A DNA stretch of 64,000 nt from NCBI RefSeq assembly GCF_035222375.1, contig NC_085890.1, positions 372,001 to 436,000 of the forward strand, read 5' to 3'. The DNA comes from Podospora pseudocomata. Taxonomy: Eukaryota; Ascomycota; Sordariomycetes; Sordariales; Podosporaceae. Position numbers and translations under genes: made by a program. Numbering within the stretch: the stretch's first letter is position 1; each line of letters starts with the position of its first letter. This document shows positions 1-12,573 of this stretch, piece by piece. Below the pieces are notes generated by a model, which did no database searches, was not told the origin of the DNA, and worked only from the letters and a program-made list of their open reading frames with translations.

Positions 1-3000
1 AGGAGGAGCGACATTTTTTATCCCACGATATCGACTTTAATCGCGTCTGTACCACAACTTTTACCACCTTTCCCACCCCTTACTCTTTACCTAATCGGCG
101 GTCTCGCATTCCTCTACGTCACTTTTAATTACCATTCCTTACACATGATACATTTATCGGCTCGGTGCCACTTGCTTCCCAGCAGCAAGTAAGGGAAGAG
201 AAAAACGGGAGGCTTTCATTCCGGATCTTTTTGTTTCTTGTCGGCTGCGCGGCGTTCAGATATATAGATGGATCGGCTTATTGATTTTTACGGGCGGTTT
301 CCTCACTCACCACTCATAATCGACACCGATCCGCCCTAATAAGCCATCACGGGCACATGAACGGTTCTGCGGTCGCATTTCTGGAGAGTTTTTTTTTCCT
401 TTTTCCCTTTTTTTTTCTTTTTCCTAGGGAGTCACGGTATGGGAAATCGGGATAAAGCAGGCACAAGAGGTGCTTGCGGCAAGAGTTTAAAGGGTCAAGG
501 ATTTTTTGGCTGGTTTTTGGGATGGGAATAAGGAACGGCCGGAAAAAAACTGATTCGCATATAGACTCTTTGCATTTGTTTTTTTTTTATCTGTATTTTT
601 TTTCTTTTCTTTCGACGTCTTTGTCTTCCTCACGGGGACAAGCGTCTACACTCGACGACACACATTTCCTTTTACCCTGTCATCACTACCTGTACACAAG
701 CGGAGGAGTTTAACTTTTTTGAAACTTCGGCCACGAAGGGTTCTGGGCTGGGTCCGGTTCGCAAAGATACCCCCCATGGTTTTTTTCCTTTTTATTTACT
801 TTAGACATGTATATTACACGATGGCTTCACAGCCAGCCCAGCTCTGACCGACTGGGCACCAGGATCTGAGAAAATAATACGGATTCAACCTCTTACTTTT
901 TGGCTCCTATCATGGCAATGTGAAACAAGCAGGCGGGAGGTAGCTGAGAAGAAGCATCGCGTGGTGATAGTCGTCATGATTGAGCAACCACAACAGCACC
1001 TCCGAGGAAACAGGAGAGTCATTTCCACTCATTCCCCCTTTGGCTGTGTTACCTACTCAACCGGGCAATCAACACGTCGATAACAACAACCTCCATCACC
1101 CAGATCGCACCCCCACTCCTCCTCAAGCCAGCTACTCAGCCCTACACAGCTTTTCTCACACCGAACGACGCGGAATTCTGAAACGTTCCTCCCCCCCCAC
1201 TGGGCCGCCGGGAGTCCCGTGGGGTGCCCGCGGGGTGTGATGTGGGCTGGCGGGATTACTCGGGTGTACTGCGTATATGTAGTATTAAATCCGGAATCGA
1301 ACCTCGTCGACATTCTGACTGATGACAGAGACTATATCCTCAGGCACACTCCGTCCTGTGTAAAGGAGGCAATGCAGGTTCTTTGTGCATCGCGTGGGGA
1401 GTCATACCGAGCAGTTAGGTAAGGTAGGTATGAATAGAACCACTACACAAAACTCTGAAAACCAATGAATAAACTAACCCGTCCGTTCCACACCTCTCCG
1501 AGAACCGAGAGCGGTCCCGGCCCAACCACCGCGCACACCCGACCCGACTGCTCGGACTCACCGTTGAACATCACTCTCGCAACTGCCGACGTCATAATAT
1601 GTGTTCCCTCGCTCAGGTACCAACGGTCTTCTTGTTTTTGCTGCTGCATGAATACAAAGCCAGTAGTCTAAAAATGTTTCGGGCCGGGCAACAGGATTGG
1701 ATCGGTCGTAAATGGCCCGAAACGAACTTTTGGGTGTTTTTTTGGGGGGGCGGGGGGGGGAGGACGGTTTCTTACTGTACTGCTTGCTGCTGCTGACCGG
1801 CAACAAAGTCCGAAGCTTCCGAATGGACCATATTCTCTGTATGTAGGTAAGTAGGTTTCGTCCCAGCAGGGTGGCTCGGTAGGTGCATCAGGAATACGTA
1901 AGGTTTAGTGTAGGCAAGGCAAGGCAAGGCAAGGTACGTTACATCTGCATGTAATGTATGTCCCATCACCCATTTTTATTTGGCTTGTTTCTCATGCATG
2001 GTGACCAACAAACAGTAGTGTGTACATTTACCGTAGCTTAAAAGGGAACTTAACTGTGTGATGGATGGACACACACATACACACACATACCGTACAGATG
2101 ATGACAAAAAGCCTCTAGTGTGTGTGATTGTACGGCAAAGCAAACCCCCAGATTAAGTGTAATGGTGGGCAGTAGAATGTTCTATGGAGGATGAGAAATG
2201 CAAGCCCACTGCCGGTGGGGAGAAAGAAGAGTGGGTTGTGCTACACTTGGTGGGAACATACTATGGGAATATGTATTGACGGCACAGCACAGTCAGGAAG
2301 ACAGGTATTGGGTTGCTTTCTAGTGAGAAGATGGTGGGTTACACACCAGGCAGGCTTCTACCGCTGCCCCCTTCGGCCACGGGACCATAAAAATCCCAAA
2401 CCACGTTTCCCATGTTGCTGTGTCGGTTGGGGACTTTGTCTATGGGTGGCTGTAGTGCAGAAGCAGAGTTGGTGTACCAAGTGTGGATGATATCAATGGG
2501 CACAAGCATACAATAATAAGGGTAGGTGAGAAATGAAGATGACGGCATATGTCTGTCGAGTTTCTCATGTTCTTTCTTGCAGGCTGACCCTGCGTCTTGC
2601 GTGGAGTCCATATCCGCAGCTGTTGGGGATGGATCGGAGAAGGTTGCGAATTGCAGGGGTGAAAACGGACAACGTCCAGTTTCGGACCCGGGACTGCGGA
2701 CCTGGGACGGCCCCGTGCAGTCTCCTTTGCTGCACGATGCACCGGGAAAGGCCGCCGGGGGTGGGGTGCTTCAAGATGCTGTGTTTTAGAGAGAGAACTG
2801 CCCCCCACTTGCCTCTCCCTTTCATGGACACAGACAGCTCATGCAAAGAAATGAAAGCCAATCACTGATAGCATGCCGTCTGGAAAATGCTCGCTTGTGG
2901 TTGACGTCTTTGGCTTGAGACTTTGTTTTGTTGGAATATGTGGCGTCTGGGGGTTGCTTTTGATGCTGAGTGAGGCACTTGAGGGAAACATTTGGGTGGG

Positions 3001-6000
3001 GTTGTCCAATTTGTGGCTTGCAATTCGAGGGATGATCCACTTCTGGCAGCCCGTGGACACTGGCATGCTCCCGGCAACTTCTCCCACCAATCTCCTGGAA
3101 TGACCCACTCGTGACAACCTTCATATATTCAATTTGAACAGGCACGTGTATGCTGTCATCCAATGAGTTGGGAATCTCTGTCCGCAGATGAGTCGGTTGT
3201 ATATTTAAAACTTTCGGTTCTTTTTCCTTCACTGCGGCACCGCCACAACACGGCTCCGAGCTAGCGCCGGATCGTATTGTTACACTACGTCTTCCATCAT
3301 CGCCTATGCGCTGGTGGTCGACTACGCCGCCATGTGCGCAGCAGTCGATGGCCCTTTCGTAAGACGCAAGTCACCCAACTGAGAATGATGACCACCACTG
3401 TGAACATGTCGCACCGGGTATTCCCTTTTAGATCCCGCCCACCGTTCACTCTAGCGTTTTGCCTTTTGGCTCACCGACAAGCTACCGTCTGTTGCGGCGG
3501 TTCATCCCATCTCCCATCATCATCATGATCATCGTCATCACCACCAACCGCCAAACATCCCGTCGTTTCCGTCTGACATACGGGAGAAGTGCGTGGGGGT
3601 TGTTTGCTCACTCGTCTCGACGGTTGCCTGCTCCACCACGCCCAAACACCGCATTCACTGATATGAGATACACACGACTATCTGGCTACAAAGTTTCACC
3701 GCATTGGGCCAAATTGCTAATGGCACGTTGGTGGGGTGAGCTGTGATTGTGTATCATTTGATCTGTAACCTCACTTTCTTCTTTGTTTCCTCGTCCTTCT
3801 CTTCGATTCCCTTTCGTTGGACAGGACAGACTCTCGGCTCGTGTTTTCATTTGCACTAATGCCCATCAATGGGGCATCCGGAGCGACAGTCCATCGCCGG
3901 GCCTAGGAACGGTGATGCCGCCGACTGGTTGCTATGGGCTGACGGGTCGTCCATTCGCGCCCCCGGCCCAGACCGCGGAGGGATTCCCGGTAGGATGGCT
4001 CGTGATGGGTCGCTCTCGCTTGGGGCGTCGAGCCCGCAGGCGGCGCTCTGAGACAGGAGATGGTCCCCACTTGACAATCGCCAATCCTGGGACGGCGTCG
4101 CTTCTTGACGGTGATCGGTCCAACGAGCCTTTCCTCTCGAGGCTTGGTTCCTGATTAGGCGTCGGCCATTCTCAAATCCCACTGGGATTCCCTTGAAGTG
4201 GCACATTGGTATTGGGGTCCATTCCTTCTGGAAACTGTGGACACACACAGAAGCCTTCCCAGTCAGCGCCATCGCTTCCCATTTGCCGGTGCTTGGTGTC
4301 TGGGCACTACATTCGTCTGCAGCAGCATCACTTTAATCCCGACCCCTTGGGTCTTCTGTTGCTGTGTGATGGTCGAGCCTTGTGGCTTGAAGCTGAACTT
4401 TTCCCATCACTGTCCTTGCTTTGACAAGGTGACAAGCAAGCTCAACCAACCTGATATGTCTCATCGGTTTTGAAAACTCTTTCGCAGCTGGATGCTGCTT
4501 TTGGAAAACAGGAGACGTCATTGCCATCCAACTTTGATATGTCACTTGGCCCCCTGACGCAAATGCCAAAAAGGCCGACGTTTTCTTATTTCGAGACTTG
4601 GCGGCAGCGAATGACACAGAGGCAACCAAAGACACGGGAAGTTTGAAAAAGCAAATTCCAACTAAAGCCTCCCGCCACCAAAAAAACAGCTTTGGATTTT
4701 TGGTCTTGACCCATGAACAAAAGGCAAATAGTGACGCAGGGGAGTTGAATGAGGCACTTGCCCTCAAAGTCACTCTTTTCTCCCTCGAAACGGAGCACAT
4801 CCCCAGCACAATTACGGGAAACACCCGCCGTTTTGGAAGACATCACCCTCCCCCAAGACAGTTCCCTTGAACGGCGTTAATCATCGCTAGTCCCACGTGC
4901 TTGACGCCGCCATACGCCACCGGTAGTCTGAGGGGTGTTTTCCCGGGGGCCCGAAGAGACCAACCGGATCTCGCCCGTCCACTTTCCCCCTTGCCCACGT
5001 TTTTTAGTGCAAACGGCGGCTCTGGTCGGTCTTGGATTGGGGCCGTCTCAAGCTGGCGTTGTGTCTCGGAGCCCCTTGATCCTATCTTGGTTTTAAGTAG
5101 TAAGCACCTTATCAGAGCTTTATCAGAGCTCCGGATGGGGGTGGGTATATTGAGACATCGAGATTAACTAGCTCTGAAAACGCTGAAAGGAAAAGGATGG
5201 GTTTCCCGACGACGGAGAAACACGAATCGGACCTAGGTTGGGATCTATCACGATCTCTGGTCAACTCTCTCGGTGGGATCTTCGATTGCATCTTTCCCGG
5301 GGGCTCGAGATGTCAAAACGGTGCGGTGAAACCCGGATGGGGAATAGACAAGGAGAGAGCCAAGGGTCTGTCGATGATAGTGGCCTTCGAGAAGTTCTAG
5401 CTCTGTCCCGAGTGGATGGTAGCTGGGATCGTTTGAGGCTGCTAGAATTAGGGCGAGGAGCGACAACAAGTGTGGCATGGAGGGTGTGAGGGCCATTAAG
5501 GGGTGTAGGTAGCACACATAGAAGAACAACGCACACCACACCACAGAAGGATCAGGTGTGGGTGGGATCGGGCATCAGTTTCGGCAGTAGCGGGGAATAG
5601 ACAGGGACAAGATTGCCTCATGGCAAGGAGGTTCAGCTGTCTGAGGCAATACGAGGCGAATGGAGCTCAGCTTAGTGAGGTCTTATCAGCTCAACATTCT
5701 CTTCACGAGAACTTGTGTCTGTGCAGAAGTATTGTGTAAAAGATCACAGTGTGCATTTCGTTCAGCAAGTTAACGGGGCTTGAGCAGTTTGACAGTGAAA
5801 GCAGAAGTCAGAAATGAGCAGGCATGTCATGTCTGACCTGTAGAGACTGGGGATGAACATGAAGATTCTGACTATAGTAGACCAAACCTACCTATGTACC
5901 ACTGGTTGGCGCCTCTAGGCCATCTTCAAGCCTCTCGGGGAATCTTTCAAGGCCTATCGTTCGTATTTCAAGGTCTGTCTCAAGCAGCACTGCAGCGGCC

Positions 6001-6375
6001 TACTATCTTGTCCTCGACGTTAGAGGGTGTCAACGACAACAGAAACTGACTTATTAAGCAGAATAATTAAGTCCAAATCCATAGATCTCAGTTCGGATTG
6101 GTACCTTGCCAAGAGTTCTATACATGTGTTTGAGAACAGCACATAGCTAGCAAAATACCTATCTATCGGCAGTCCATGCTCTCACCCAACCCAGAACTCA
6201 GATTTTGAGATACCTTAGAATAACAGGGACAAGCTGAGTTTCGAGTCATTGAGGAGGCAATATCAACCAGCCTCATCCCAACTTACACCATCCTCCACAC
6301 ACTCCACACTTCCACAAACCCTACTCATAAACCCACAGAATGTCACCACAACCATCAAATAATGGGTGTAGCCTT
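1..6375. other. Gene-free left flank
   Basis: I find no supportable gene in this 6.4-kb stretch. Open frames are short, overlap on both strands, use non-ATG starts and show no recognisable domain. Visible structure includes pyrimidine tracts near 390-425 and 580-610, five AAGGC pentamers near 1912-1934, a CA-rich patch near 2048-2090 and a more GC-rich island near 3830-4160. The run of 21-bp repeats near 5908-5970 is listed separately. It could be promoter or leader DNA of a gene beyond the left edge, or hold non-coding transcripts. Confidence 0.5.
5908..5985 (+). repeat. 21-bp degenerate repeat cluster A
   Basis: Three consecutive 21-bp units start at 5908, 5929 and 5950. Each begins AGGCCT-like or AGCCTC-like and ends in TTTCA or CTTCA, and a partial fourth unit follows at 5971. 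The units are only moderately similar, but the period is exact. The same motif and orientation recur near 23190-23380 and on both sides of the transposon at 30-32 kb. Confidence 0.6.
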
Positions 6376-6466
6376 GCCCGGCTAGCTCAATCGGTAGAGC
6401 GTGAGACTCTTATGTACAGAGTACTCCGAAATCTCAAGGTTGTGGGTCCGACCCCCACGTCGGGCT
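6376..6466 (+). tRNA. tRNA-Lys (anticodon CTT), intron-containing
   Basis: The cloverleaf is complete. The acceptor stem GCCCGGC (6376-6382) pairs with GTCGGGC (6459-6465), with T6466 as discriminator. The D arm is normal, and the anticodon stem TGAGA pairs with TCTCA. The anticodon CTT lies at 6409-6411. An 18-nt intron (6413-6430) sits one base after the anticodon, the canonical place for a nuclear tRNA intron. The T stem GTGGG/CCCAC is perfect, but the T loop reads TCCGACC, with C where nearly all tRNAs encode T55. A run of five T's near 6496 could serve as the pol III terminator. The gene lies about 320 bp from the 3' end of DBR1. Confidence 0.88.
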
Positions 6467-6786
6467 CAATTCCCGTCGACAACGATTCGATATCATTTTT
6501 GTGGTATGCTTCAAAATTGTTTTATAGATGGCAGAGTCCTCGGTTGGGAGCAATACTCGCCTCCTCATGGGTGCAGTCAATAACCAAGTTCTTTTTGCTT
6601 CGTTGACGAGTATTGATCTGATTCTGATTTGCCTGGCCATTCGGACGATGATATGATAGTGATATGAGCACTGCTGTCCAGAGAGCAAATTGGTAACTTG
6701 TCATCGAAGAGCCGTTTTCGGCCAGAAGCTCCTACACCACTCGTCCACATGAACCGTCATGCGGTCGGAATCATACACAGACAACT

Positions 6787-8549
6787 CTAAAACTGACCGC
6801 CCCCTCTGCCTCGATAACCACCACCGCCACCCCTTCCACCTCCTCTATACCCACCACCGCCTCCACCTCCTCTTCCCCTATACCCACCACCACCTCCTCC
6901 CCGCCCTCTATACCCCCCTCCACCACCACCCCTCCCCCTCCCCTCTCTGCCCCCCCCACCACCCCTCCCACCCCTAAACCCCCCACCAAACTCATCTTCA
7001 TCAGGCCCCTTCACCCTCCTCCCCTCCCTCTCTTCCTCACTCGCATCCCAATAATTCTCCACCCCCAACATCTCACAAAACCTTGCCATCTGCGGATTAG
7101 TATACTCCCTAGGCTGAACCTCCCGTCCCCGTTCCCAACCCCCCTCTATCACCGGCGCCGTCACCTCAAAATCCTCCGGAACCTCCATCTTCCCCTTCTT
7201 CACCAAATTCTCCTCCACCCACTCCTCATTCTCCCTGATCAAACCAAGGTAGTACTCCTCCCCTTTGTCCTCCGGGACCGGAGCACCGCGGATGCCAAAA
7301 GTGGATTTGATCGGCGGGTGGAAGGCCCGGAGGATGGAGAGCCATTCCTTGTCGTAGGCTAGCTTCACTGGGCGGGTGATGATGGTGGGGGAGGGGATCT
7401 CCATTAGTTGGAGGAAGGCTCGGCCGGGGAGGCACTTGTCTAGAGCCAGGAAGCGGGTTGTGGTGTTGGTTATAGTTTGGGGGACGGGTTGGCCGGGGGT
7501 GGTTTGGATTTGGGGGGTAGGTTTAGAAAAGGTGGATGGGAGGAGGGAGCGGAGGGCGTCGGTTTGTTGCTCTTCAGAATGGGGCTTGGATGAGGTGGTG
7601 GTAATAGGGGCTGAGCTGGTGGATGGACCAGCAGGGGTTTCTTCCTCGTCGAGGTCAAGGTCGATTTCATCCGGGTTATGTGCAGGGACAGCTGGCAGGA
7701 CCGTGGCTGATTCCGGAAGTGTTGCTGATGCACATGGTTGAAGCTCTGCGGTAGGAGGATCGAACTTTTTAATGGCAGAATACTTGCAATGCAAGTGAGC
7801 AGAGAACCAGTACGGTGGCCGAAGGCGGTTCAGGACATAATCCGCAGCCGGGTTTCCCAACGACCCATCGTGTGACTCCCTCTGAAAATCGGGCTTCATT
7901 TTCCAGAGCTGGTTGGCGTCACCATGCTTCTCGATCCCTCGCGGCCAGTCGTGGCTGATGCCAATATCCACCTGTGTTCGCACCTGCAATAGCTTTCGAA
8001 CGTCGATCTCGCGAACATGATAGAAGGACTTGGTATCGCTCTGGTTGAAGGGGAGACGCTCATGATGGGGTTTGCGATAGTCGTGGCCCTTCCAGATGCC
8101 ACTCATGCCAGCGATTCGAATGGGTCCCAGTCGAAGAATGTTGGCGGCGCCCATATAGTAGATATTTGGGGCGACCCAGCCACCATAATGCAGCTCTGCC
8201 AGATGAGATGCTGCTTCGTGGTTGCCAGCAACAAAGATGGTGAGATAGGGGGCCTTTCTTTTCCCACTGTAATAGTCAGGGAAGTCGCCCAGTTCGCGAT
8301 ACTTGGCCGGGATGGACATGACCGTCAAGTCATCGGCGTTGCGGACGGCCTGAAAGTCACCGCCGATGATAAGGACATCGACGCCATCCCAGTTGCGCTC
8401 TTTACATGAGGCCGTGATGGTAGAGTAGATTGCGTTGAGGGTGCCATGACCCTAGGCTTGTTAGCTGAGAGCTCTTGAGTTTCTTGGCATCGAAAAAGCA
8501 GAGAACTTACACAGCCTTCAATGGCCACGCGAAGCGACTTGTCGCTCAT
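6787..8549 (-). CDS. DBR1: RNA lariat debranching enzyme
   Basis: Exons are 8511-8549 and 6787-8451 (GTAAGT donor), giving 567 aa. This nuclear metallophosphoesterase cuts the 2'-5' bond of excised intron lariats so they can be linearised and degraded. The metal-site motifs are visible in order: the Cys13-Gly-His15 block across the splice junction, GGDFQAVRN (about 43-51), AGNHE (88-92), SHDWP (His180) and SAHLH (about 230). The N-terminal catalytic half and the following Dbr1 C-terminal domain look complete. From about residue 500 the protein ends in an almost pure Gly/Arg/Tyr tail of repeated YRGRGGG units, an RGG-type RNA-binding or condensate-forming sequence. The start ATG at 8549 is chosen because the ligand-bearing first exon is only 13 codons long. 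Identification is secure; the role of the tail is inferred. Confidence 0.95.
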
Positions 8550-9141
8550 CTTGCTTTTCTTCTGTTTGAATTTACACTTTGAAGACTTGAGACGAATCTG
8601 CAATCGAGTGACACCAAATGGAAATAACGATTGCCTTGGCGCCCAATGTGTAGCGGGAAGAGCAAGTTGACGGTTCATTGGTGTTGGGGAATGAATGAAT
8701 GAATGAACAATCACAGCACCTGCTGAATTTTTGGTGGAGCGTCTACGTTGCTGTAATGGCGGTCGAGCGCCTCTCTGAACAGACCCATATCTCTCTCTAC
8801 CTCGCTAGCACCAATACCTTCAAGGGATTCATTTTTGTAAACTCCTCCACCAAAATGCATCTTCCAAATGTCCCGAATAGGATAAATCCCGACCAAATGT
8901 CTTTACGAGGTTTCGTGTCACTCGCACTCAATTCCTGTTCCTGTCTTTGCGCCACCCTACATCACCCGCCAGTCGACACCGGCTTGACCCGGAGCTGAAA
9001 GTGGTCCCGAGAGGTAGAGTCATCATGGCTATATATTAGGTAAAACAAAGGTAGCTAGTTGTTTCTCTCTCCCAATCTCATCATTTGAAGCTTTGATAGC
9101 TAATCGTTTACATCAACACAGCAGCATTGTCAAGACCAAAC
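8550..9141. promoter_or_regulatory. Divergent intergenic region DBR1 / alpha-beta hydrolase
   Basis: This 592-bp region separates the divergent starts of DBR1 and the hydrolase gene. It contains a short GAAT tetranucleotide run near 8691-8705 and no other element I can name. Confidence 0.4.
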
Positions 9142-10282
9142 ATGTTCGATACCTTCACCTATCGCTTCCTCCACTTCCGTCGCCCAACCCTAACCCCCTC
9201 TTCCCTCCCTTCTCTCCCCCAGGGCATTGAGCGCTTCTTCGTTGACACGCCGGGGGGACAGATCGAAGTCCTCCACGGTAAACCCTCCAAACAGGCTCGC
9301 CATGGAGCTACCCCGCTATTCTTCGTCCACGGTGGGATGGGCGGTGCCTGGGTCTGGCTAGAGTACCTCTCCTTCTTTGCCTCGCGCGGCATCCCCTGCT
9401 ATGCTGTCTCTATGCGCGGCCATGGCAGCAGCTGGCACCCTTCCTACCTCCGAATGGTCTACTTCACCACAAAACGCATGCTGGCCGACGACGTGGTGGC
9501 AGCCATCAAGTGGGTGCAGAAGCGGCATGACGGAAGGGAGGTGGTGTATATAGGCCACTCGAGCGGGGGCGGGCTGGGACAGTACATCCTCTCAGCACCA
9601 GAGTTTGACCACGTCAAAGTAAAAGGACTAGTACTCGCGGGAGCTGTACCCGGGTTTGGTTCGTAAGTTGTTTCCACGTTGCTATCATGCATGTCTTCCG
9701 TTATATACTAACAGCAGTACCAGCCTGGGAGTCTACATCAACTGGTGGCGTCTTGATCCCTGGTTCAGCTTCCGGATGATCTTCCATGGGTGGCACCCAA
9801 ATTCGCCGCTCTCCCACCCTGTTCTGACACGCAGAGTCTTCTTCGGCGAGCAGCTTCCGGGTTCTTATCTGATGAAGTTCCAGCAACGAGCCAGCAGGTA
9901 TGAGAGCTTCCTGTGGCCTTTGGGTATGATGAGCCGGTTCGTCAAACCCGAGAATCTGCTGCCTCGAATCACAAGCTTGGGGGCAAATAAAGGACAGGGA
10001 ATCATGGTACTGGGCGGTGAGATTGACAAGATCATGACGATTCCGGTCATGGAGAAGCTTGCAAACACCTACCGGGAGAGCTATACCGGCCTCGCTGCCC
10101 AGAAGAAGATCGAGGGAGACGATAGAGACGGCGTCAAGAAGCTCCTTGGAGATGGGGGAAGGGACACTGTTGGTCAAGGGGTAAGATGCTGCTATGTACC
10201 CGGGGCCGCGCATCACCTCCAGAATGATGTTACTTGGGAGATTGGAGCTCAAAAGCTGCTGGCCTTCTATGAGCAGCTGTAA
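9142..10282 (+). CDS. Alpha/beta hydrolase-fold protein
   Basis: Exons 9142-9662 and 9724-10282 encode 359 aa. The intron has a GTAAGT donor and a TACTAAC branch site, and the acceptor 13 nt beyond it keeps the frame. The hydrolase core is clear: HGGMGGAW (about 63-70) forms the oxyanion region and GHSSGGG (about 138-144) carries the nucleophile Ser140. GGEID (Asp near 275) and AAHH (His near 337-338) fit the remaining catalytic residues. There is no signal peptide, although the first 30 residues are basic and hydroxyl-rich, so a mitochondrial or peripheral location is possible. Substrate cannot be assigned; lipase-, esterase- and epoxide-hydrolase-like members share this layout. The first ATG after the upstream stop was used. 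Confidence 0.85.
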
Positions 10283-10777
10283 TGGTGTTCACATGGTTTT
10301 TATAAAGAGCTAGGTCACCTCTCCTTATTTGTTCAGGTGGCGTTGGACTGATACCACGGGGTTATTCTCATCAAATGTGTTGTGTATTAAGGTGTATCAA
10401 GTAATTTGGAACGAAATGTCTCCTCGCTTTACAAAGCCCAACCCGGTGAAAAGCCAAAGCCAAGCAGATCGTTGAGGATATGTCGCTCTTCCATCGAATT
10501 TAGACGTATGACCCATGGGTGAAAAAGGATAAGACGATATGCTAAGATGGGTGTAGCCTCTGAATGACCACGAGACGCAATAGAACGCTGGAAAGGAGAT
10601 GATAAAAAACAAGATGCCTTGCTTGTTTTCTGACTGGTGCTTATGGTTGTATGTCCTGTTGTACCAGTTACTGAGGTCAAGGGCACCTTGTTTGCAAATG
10701 CGCCAAAATCATAACCTCAACGCCGTGCTCAATGCAGTTCCGTTCCTGGATGCAGATCCGTAAAAAGCCGGTCACCC
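10283..10777. other. Convergent 3' region
   Basis: This is the 495-bp interval between the convergent 3' ends of the hydrolase and elongin C genes. It presumably holds both 3' UTRs. I see no gene, repeat or structural element in it. Confidence 0.4.
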
Positions 10778-11350
10778 TCAAGAGATATCTCTCATCTGGG
10801 GCTTGGAATCCAATCCAAGGAAGTCGGCAGCCATCAGGAGCTCGAGGCAGATGTCCACAGGAATGTCCATATCTGGGACATCGGTCTGGTTGCGGTTCGC
10901 ATAATGGTAGTGGAAGTACTCGACAACCTTTTCCAGAACAGGACCTCTTTGTTTGAGAGTTAGCACTTCCCCTTCTTTCGGGAAAAGAAGGAGACTTGTG
11001 TGTCCAGGCGGTGTGTGCGGTGTGTGGTAGCGTAGTGAACAATCAGATCAAGTGTAGAGTAGCCTCATGCAGTCCAGGATGGCTCCCGCAACGGCGAAAG
11101 TAGCCTGGTCCGTCGTTGATATAATAAAGCATGCAGTATCATCATGTGATATGGCCATGACTTGTGGAAACAGGGAAGAGAGAAGGAAAGCTTACCGAAT
11201 CTCGCCAAACTCACAGCGACCAGTTTGCGCCTCTCTGAAAGGGCCCCTCAGCATGGCTCCTATGGTTTCACTAACCAGAGCAGCCTCCCGCAGGACGACA
11301 AACTCGAAGCCATCATATGAGATGAGCGTGATGTACTTGCTGTCGGACAT
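10778..11350 (-). CDS. ELC1: Elongin C (Skp1-like BTB/POZ-fold adaptor)
   Basis: Exons 11196-11350 and 10778-10946 encode 107 aa, the usual size for elongin C. The small Skp1-fold protein joins cullin-type ubiquitin ligase assemblies, bridging a cullin and a BC-box protein such as elongin A. The N-terminal half carries the SDSKYITLISYDG strand and the 'TIGAMLRGPF' loop. The second exon carries 'LEKVVEYFHYHY', 'DVPDMDIP' and 'LCLELLMAADFLGL'-type helices diagnostic of the family. The splice (G-less phase 2, CG|A to Arg) joins 'FGEIR' to 'GPVLEKV' exactly as in homologues. The intron (10947-11195, 249 bp) is longer than most here. The ATG at 11350 fits family starts; an upstream in-frame extension is leader sequence. 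Confidence 0.92.
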
Positions 11351-12573
11351 TGTGTATGCCAAGCGAGTTAGCAGTGGGCTGCTGCGTGGAGGGAGGAGGT
11401 TGGAGAGCCGCAGCAGCGGCAGCGACGGTTCAAGAAAGAGATTTCTCGGTGGCACCGGACCCGACAAGAAAGAGGCGGCGCTGATAAAGGGTAGTGTATT
11501 ATTATGCGTCGCAGCCAGGTGACACGGACCCGGGAAATATGGAAATAGGGAAAACAGAGAAATAGAGGTGGCTGGTTTCTGACGATGGTGAAGAGAGAAT
11601 TTTCAAAGAGGAGGTGCAGAAAGAAAATGACTGCAATGTGGTTTGCTGGCGCCAAGCCGACGATAACCCGAGAACAGGCACTGTCCACCAGCCACGTTCA
11701 CAACCAAGGCAGCTGAAAACCCCACTGGTCGGACGGTCTCGGCAGCTTGCAACCTGGCACCACTGTTGGTGGTGGTCCAGTAGATGTGCTGCGCTGTAAT
11801 CATAGGGCTGGGGTGTGATGGGATGCCGTGCTGTGCCAGACAACCCAAGAGAAGCGGGAGAAAATTATGAGACAGTGAGAGTTTTCTCCAGATTCATTTC
11901 CCATCCCGTCCTCTTTTCCCACTCTTACACACCTCACCCACAGCGCTGCCGCCACAACTGCAAGTCATCATCAACATCCAACTTCCAGGTTGAAGAAGAA
12001 GCCTGTTTTTAGTGGTCCGTCACCGACAAGGCGCTGACCAGCATCTCCAGTGGGCCCCTTCAACCAATCTTGGCCCCGCGTTTGTGTCATTACCCGACCG
12101 CAAGGAACGGTTGCCCCGCCGACTGTTTACATCGACCTCTCCAAGCTGCACCTGCAGCTTGTTTCCCAGTTCCTGCAGCGACTGTCCAGCTTGCTTGTTG
12201 CTTGCTGACACCCTGCACTCACTGATCCCATCCCTTCTCCGAGTCGTCCCTGTTTTTCCCCCTCACCATCACCGTCACCATCGCGAAGAGCATCGTCAGA
12301 CGAAATTTTACACCAGAGACGACCCCAATAACCAATTCTTTTACGAGCGCGGTATTTCCAGAGCAGCAGTAGCAGCAGCAGCTAGGTACAGCTACAGACA
12401 GCTTACGGGCGGGGTGGGGAACAAATTAATTTCGTCCTATAATACCTTGATACCTAGGTATTTTACCGACTCCTTGAATTGGGCGGATACCTCTTGTTGG
12501 CCTGTTTCCGCCGCTAGTCGTCTCCCATCCCAACTCAAACCCCCCCAAAACACAGTGCAACAGACGCAAACAA
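11351..12573. promoter_or_regulatory. Divergent region elongin C / rho4
   Basis: This 1.2-kb interval lies between the divergent starts of elongin C and rho4. The right part (about 11880-12570) is CT-rich, which is typical of a long 5' leader. A 204-codon frame there begins without ATG and shows no domain, so it is treated as leader. Confidence 0.45.

Noticed and set aside
4333-4824. 163-codon minus-strand frame
   Set aside because: There is no domain, no splice context and no supporting neighbours. It is possible by chance in GC-moderate DNA.
6771-7001. Gly/Val/Glu-rich minus-strand frame at the end of DBR1
   Set aside because: It is a frame shadow of the repetitive RGG-tail codons.
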